A model generated the notes under the pieces. The model was not told the origin of the DNA. It saw nothing but the letters and a program-made list of their open reading frames with translations, and did not search any database. The translations under genes were made by a program, and so were the position numbers. Below, in pieces: positions 6,417 to 9,241 of a stretch of DNA of 9,241 nt. Every line of letters starts with the position of its first letter. The first letter of the stretch is position 1. The stretch comes from Prevotellaceae bacterium. GTDB lineage: Bacteria > Bacteroidota > Bacteroidia > Bacteroidales > Bacteroidaceae. The stretch lies in contig JAUNIK010000082.1 of assembly GCA_030523505.1 (NCBI GenBank), forward strand, positions 1-9,241, written 5' to 3'.

Positions 6417-7328
6417 ATGATAAAGGACAATTTGAAAACACTATCACTTTCATCTCTCGGCATCCTTGCAAGTCAACTTGACGAGAATCGCGAGAAGTCA
6501 TACGTAAGCCATAACCTTGCTGTGGCAAGGATATGGACAAACAACCTTGCCCGCCATTTCCTTTCGCAGCCATTTATGATGAATGAGCTGAGAATACTTG
6601 TCTTGCGCCAAGGATATGTGGATGTGAGGGTGAACATGCTCGAACAAAGGATAGAGGCAGGCACACTGATCTTCATAGGACGATATGTAGTCACGGAGAT
6701 TATGCACGTGTCCGACAACATCCATGGTTTTGTCCTAAGCCTATCCGACGAGATATTGCGTCTTTCGGTAGGCAACAGTTTGCCCAAGGCATTCAACGGC
6801 CATCTTCAGGACTTCACACTTCCTTTGTCGAATGAAGAAACAGATTTTATCGACAGCCTACACCTTATAATATATAATGCACTGAAACAGGAAATGTCCT
6901 CTACGCCAGTGGTCATCCAGCTTGTAGGTGCACTGATAATGCATATCAGCTATCTGTGGGAAAAGAGCGAGTCATCACTAACAGGAGCAAGAACACGAGA
7001 GCAGCAACTATTCTCGGATTTCATCCGGCTTGTGAGCCAGCATGCCCCTATGCATCATACCCTCGACTTCTATGCCTCCCACCTATGTGTAACCCCACGT
7101 TATATGAGCACCATTGTGAGCAACGTGAGCGGCAAGACGGCCAAATACTGGATTGATGAAGCTATCGTCAATGCCATCAAGGTGCAACTACGCTACACCG
7201 ACAAGCAAGTCTCAGAAATCGCTTACGACATGAACTTCCCAAATCCCAGTTTCTTCTGCAAGTATTTCAAGCGGCTCACGGGTATGACTCCAATAGATTA
7301 TCGGGATAGTAAGATAGTAGTCAAATAG
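6417..7328 (+). CDS. AraC-family transcriptional regulator, divergent from the efflux operon
   Basis: Cytoplasmic DNA-binding regulator of 303 residues. The N-terminal ligand or cupin-like domain (about 1-185) includes beta-rich segments such as ILVLRQGYVDVRVN and AGTLIFIGRYVVTEI. The C-terminal AraC domain (about 205-300) has two helix-turn-helix units. The first is around ASHLCVTPRYMSTIVSNVSG (220-239). The second is around QVSEIAYDMNFPNPSFFCKYF (264-284), followed by the signature KRLTGMTPIDYR (285-296). Cys or Phe stands where Ser or Tyr is commoner in the second helix, otherwise it looks intact. The start at ATG 6417 is fixed by the -7 element at 6376-6383. Divergent placement at the head of a complete export operon makes it the likely local regulator of that operon and of itself. 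The effector is unknown. Confidence 0.93.
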   Translation: MIKDNLKTLSLSSLGILASQLDENREKSYVSHNLAVARIWTNNLARHFLSQPFMMNELRILVLRQGYVDVRVNMLEQRIEAGTLIFIGRYVVTEIMHVSDNIHGFVLSLSDEILRLSVGNSLPKAFNGHLQDFTLPLSNEETDFIDSLHLIIYNALKQEMSSTPVVIQLVGALIMHISYLWEKSESSLTGARTREQQLFSDFIRLVSQHAPMHHTLDFYASHLCVTPRYMSTIVSNVSGKTAKYWIDEAIVNAIKVQLRYTDKQVSEIAYDMNFPNPSFFCKYFKRLTGMTPIDYRDSKIVVK

Positions 7329-7361
7329 CGGCAAAAATCATATTAATAGTTAAATATAATT

Positions 7362-7400
7362 AAGGTTCACAACTTTGTGGTCCACAAAGTTGTGAACCTT
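7362..7400. repeat. Perfect palindrome with 19-bp arms upstream of the ATPase gene
   Basis: AAGGTTCACAACTTTGTGG (7362-7380) is followed by a single T and then its exact reverse complement (7382-7400). On the plus strand the right arm runs into GTATTTTTTAC, so as RNA it could act as a terminator for the regulator gene, whose stop is 33 bp upstream. As DNA, the right arm covers the TTG of the ATPase promoter's -33 region, so it could equally be a repressor operator. The arms are moderate in GC and longer than needed for either role. Both uses are inferred. Confidence 0.8.
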
Positions 7401-7420
7401 GTATTTTTTACGTATCTTTG
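7390..7420 (+). promoter_or_regulatory. Promoter of the Archaeal_ATPase-like gene
   Basis: TATCTTTG at 7413-7420 matches the -7 consensus TAnnTTTG, and TTG at 7390-7392 stands 20 bp upstream as the -33 element. This is the best-formed promoter in the window. Transcription would begin near 7427, about 22 nt before ATG 7449. The -33 element lies inside the right arm of the palindrome at 7362-7400. Confidence 0.75.
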
Positions 7421-7448
7421 CATCAAAAATAATAAATATGATTTTATC

Positions 7449-8576
7449 ATGGATAAGCCATTTATATATGGAATGTCGGTGGAAGGCAATAACTTCACAG
7501 ACAGGGAGAAAGAAACAAAAAGACTGAAAAAGGACTTCGAAAACGGAATAAACGTAATCCTCATATCGCCAAGGCGTATGGGGAAGACTTCGCTAGTAAA
7601 GAAAGTACGTTCCGAGATTGATAATCCTGAAATTAAGATAGTGATGATGGACATATATGACTGCCGTTCTGAATACGATTTCTACAATCGTTTTGCTTCT
7701 TCTATCATTAAGGAAACGGCTGGACGTATGGAACTTGTTATGGACAACATCAAAAAGTTTCTAGTAAGAGTTTCACCGAAGATTTCATTTAGTCCAGAGC
7801 CGATGTCAGAGTATTCTTTGGCATTGGGCATCACTCCTGAAAACTATTCTCCAGAAGAAATTCTGAATCTTCCTGAGACAATTGCAAAGGAAAAGGGCAT
7901 ACATATTGTTGTATGTATTGATGAATTCCAACAAATCGGCGAAATGCCAGACACATTATCCTTACAGAAGAAGATGCGTGGTATATGGCAGCATCATACG
8001 CATGTGTCATATTGCCTCTATGGGAGCAAAAAACACCTGATGACCAACCTGTTTCATAACAAGCGTATGCCATTCTACCAATTTGGTGAAACCAATGAAC
8101 TTCTTGTGATAAAGACAGAAGACTGGATTCCGTTTATAAAGGAAAAATTTGCGTCGCGCAAGCTCGTGATTTCTGACGAATATGCAGCCCGTATTTGCGA
8201 CTATGTAGGTAATCATTCCTCATACGTTCAGCAGTTAGCATGGAATGTTATGGTTGAAACCAACAGGGAAGTGGATGAAGAAAGTTTCGCTTGGGGATGT
8301 ACAGCCTTGCTTTCCCAGTGTCACAGTTATTTTCTTGAGCAAATAAAGGGCATGAGCAGTTATCAGATGAATTTCATCCGTATTCTTTGCAGTGGATTCA
8401 CAAAGAATTTTAGCAGCAAGGCAGCCCAGGACTTGTATCCTCTTGGCAGTAAGTCAAATATATCCAGAATTAAGTCGGCATTGATAGAAAGAGAACTAAT
8501 AGAAGAACTGTCAGATGGAACCATCAGACTTTCTGACACCGTTTTCCAAAAGTGGTTCACGAAGGAATGGATGTAA
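7449..8576 (+). CDS. Archaeal_ATPase/STAND-like P-loop ATPase with C-terminal winged helix
   Basis: Protein of 375 residues, predicted cytoplasmic, with no signal or TM segment. It opens with KPFIYGMSVEGNNFTDREKE, the conserved entry to this family, where FTDRE is the usual pre-P-loop box. Walker A is SPRRMGKTS (40-48, Lys46) and Walker B is HIVVCIDEFQQIG (152-164, Asp158, Glu159). A sensor-like YGSKKHLM segment, the KTEDW...F helix and the DYVGNHSSYVQQLAW helix follow. The last ~70 residues look like a winged helix (SKSNISRIKSALIERELIEEL), ending RLSDTVFQKWFTKEWM. In longer archaeal-type relatives that last motif (DPFFRFW) opens a nuclease-like DUF234 domain; here the protein stops at once. 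The start at ATG 7449 is set by the promoter; a GTG at 7377 lies upstream of the -7 element. Base use is visibly more A/T-rich than in the efflux operon. Family members are widespread and often multicopy in Bacteroidetes, with no settled function. Confidence 0.85.
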   Translation: MDKPFIYGMSVEGNNFTDREKETKRLKKDFENGINVILISPRRMGKTSLVKKVRSEIDNPEIKIVMMDIYDCRSEYDFYNRFASSIIKETAGRMELVMDNIKKFLVRVSPKISFSPEPMSEYSLALGITPENYSPEEILNLPETIAKEKGIHIVVCIDEFQQIGEMPDTLSLQKKMRGIWQHHTHVSYCLYGSKKHLMTNLFHNKRMPFYQFGETNELLVIKTEDWIPFIKEKFASRKLVISDEYAARICDYVGNHSSYVQQLAWNVMVETNREVDEESFAWGCTALLSQCHSYFLEQIKGMSSYQMNFIRILCSGFTKNFSSKAAQDLYPLGSKSNISRIKSALIERELIEELSDGTIRLSDTVFQKWFTKEWM

Positions 8577-8904
8577 AGATTATCCTCAGCGACTTCCAAA
8601 ACTTAATATACTTTGTTAATTCCGATATGTCTCATATCACCTGCTTTTTACAAGAATCTCCGACGTGATGATGCCGAGCTTGGACAAGGCGAAGCACCGA
8701 GTAATCCTAAATACATAGAGGTCGTGATATGGGTTATGAATTGGCTTGATAGGTCGGTAGCAATCAAATCAACCCGAAACTCCTTAAAATGAAAGTCAAA
8801 GCCGAAGGCAGACAAATCCCTCGATACCACCGGTCAATATTCCAGATACAGAAAGAAATACAAAGGGCAGTCCATAGATGACATGTGACACTTATTTACT
8901 CACT
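8577..8904. other. Gene-free interval with a degenerate reading frame
   Basis: No intact gene, promoter or strong hairpin is visible in these 328 bp. On the plus strand, one frame from about 8607 reads FYKNLRRDDAELGQGEAPSN, then PKYIEVVIWVMNWLDRSVAI, and meets a TGA near 8789. The same frame continues with KSKPKADKSLDTTGQYSRYR and then KKYKGQSIDDM before the next stop. The composition looks protein-like (charged helices and a Lys/Arg-rich end), but there is no start codon at its head and I do not recognise the family. It may be the remains of a small gene downstream of the ATPase. A 60-residue frame on the opposite strand (8648-8830) looks like its shadow. Confidence 0.35.
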
Positions 8905-9240
8905 CTAATATCTTTCGAATCGATATGATAATCCAGTGATGAAATTAGTGTTCGACCCCATGCCGACCTCCATAAACCAGCGTATCTTCCGCTTGCCAAT
9001 TTCCAATCCGAAGGGCACGACGGAGTAAGCCAGGCTAACATGACTCTTGTCATACGGGGCAATCTCTTCCTCAGTGAGACCCTCAGACTCGAGATGCAAT
9101 GACTGGAAGTGTAAGCCTGCCGACAGTTTAGAGTAGAGGCTGCACCATCTGTTGTTCAGCCACGACAGCTTTGACGACGGCATCAGGAATACCGAATGAC
9201 CTTTTATATCTGTATATCCTCGCCTGATATCTGTATTTTG
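8905..9240 (-). CDS. C-terminal part of an outer-membrane beta-barrel protein (5' end outside window)
   Basis: The frame is open to the right edge, so the gene starts beyond the window; the ATG at 9183 is internal. The visible 111 codons read as successive amphipathic beta strands: GHSVFLMPSSKLSWL, SLYSKLSAGLHFQSLHLES, SHVSLAYSVVPFGLEIGKR, IRWFMEVGMG and FITGLSYRF. The end, YRFERY, has aromatic residues typical of the last barrel strand. Alternating strands with a tight turn (LNNRWC) and a P-F-G-L-E-[IV]-G segment suit the small Bacteroidetes outer-membrane barrel proteins of unknown function. It is convergent with the ATPase gene and separated from it by the 328-bp gene-free interval. The product sits in the outer membrane; substrate and family name cannot be given from this part. 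Confidence 0.7.
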   Translation of the reverse strand, partial: QNTDIRRGYTDIKGHSVFLMPSSKLSWLNNRWCSLYSKLSAGLHFQSLHLESEGLTEEEIAPYDKSHVSLAYSVVPFGLEIGKRKIRWFMEVGMGSNTNFITGLSYRFERY

Positions 9241-9241
9241 G

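Noticed and set aside
7362..7400. The palindrome as part of a CRISPR or other repeat array
   Set aside because: It occurs once, with no further copies and no regularly spaced units in the window.
7377..7448. GTG start at 7377 for the ATPase, making a 399-residue protein
   Set aside because: The extra residues are encoded by the palindrome and promoter, and homology begins at the ATG at 7449.
8648..8830. A 60-residue minus-strand frame in the gap after the ATPase
   Set aside because: It has no promoter or recognisable motif. The opposite strand has more protein-like composition, and neither frame is intact.

Overview
The window looks like chromosomal DNA of a Bacteroidales bacterium (Prevotella/Bacteroides-like). 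Three promoters match the Bacteroidetes -7 consensus TAnnTTTG, start codons lack Shine-Dalgarno sequences and follow A-rich leaders, and the gene families are typical of that group. The genus is an inference.

Layout. At 3-122 (+) is the C-terminal tail of a probable outer-membrane beta-barrel protein. At 153-364 (+) is the wreck of an AlaX-like tRNA-editing gene: its first 28 codons are fused out of frame to its last ~44 codons, and the middle half is gone. Converging on it from the right is a five-gene minus-strand operon (6251 down to 372): a TolC-family outer-membrane channel, a lipoprotein HlyD-type adaptor, a tandem-domain ABC ATPase and two ABC-2 permeases. Together these form a complete tripartite export pump, organised like E. 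coli YbhG-YbhFSR or YhiI-RbbA-YhhJ. Its substrate cannot be read from the sequence. An AraC-family regulator (6417-7328, +) is divergent from it, across a ~165-bp control region with both promoters and a 16-bp near-perfect inverted operator pair.

To the right, 7449-8576 (+) encodes a lone Archaeal_ATPase/STAND-like P-loop protein with a C-terminal winged helix. A perfect 19-bp-arm palindrome precedes it, and its right arm overlaps the -33 region of the gene's promoter. A 328-bp stretch (8577-8904) follows with no intact gene but a degenerate reading frame broken by an in-frame TGA. At the right edge (8905-9240, -) is the C-terminal part of a second outer-membrane beta-barrel protein.

How it works together. 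The AraC regulator probably controls the pump and itself through the paired sites, and both promoters lack a good -33 element, as expected for activator-dependent transcription. The ATPase cassette is a separate unit. No CRISPR array, tRNA, rRNA or recognisable insertion sequence was seen. The most unusual points are the paired AraC operators, the ATPase palindrome, the microhomology deletion in the AlaX-like gene, the asymmetric ATP sites of the pump ATPase, and a palindrome-dense patch inside the TolC coding sequence.
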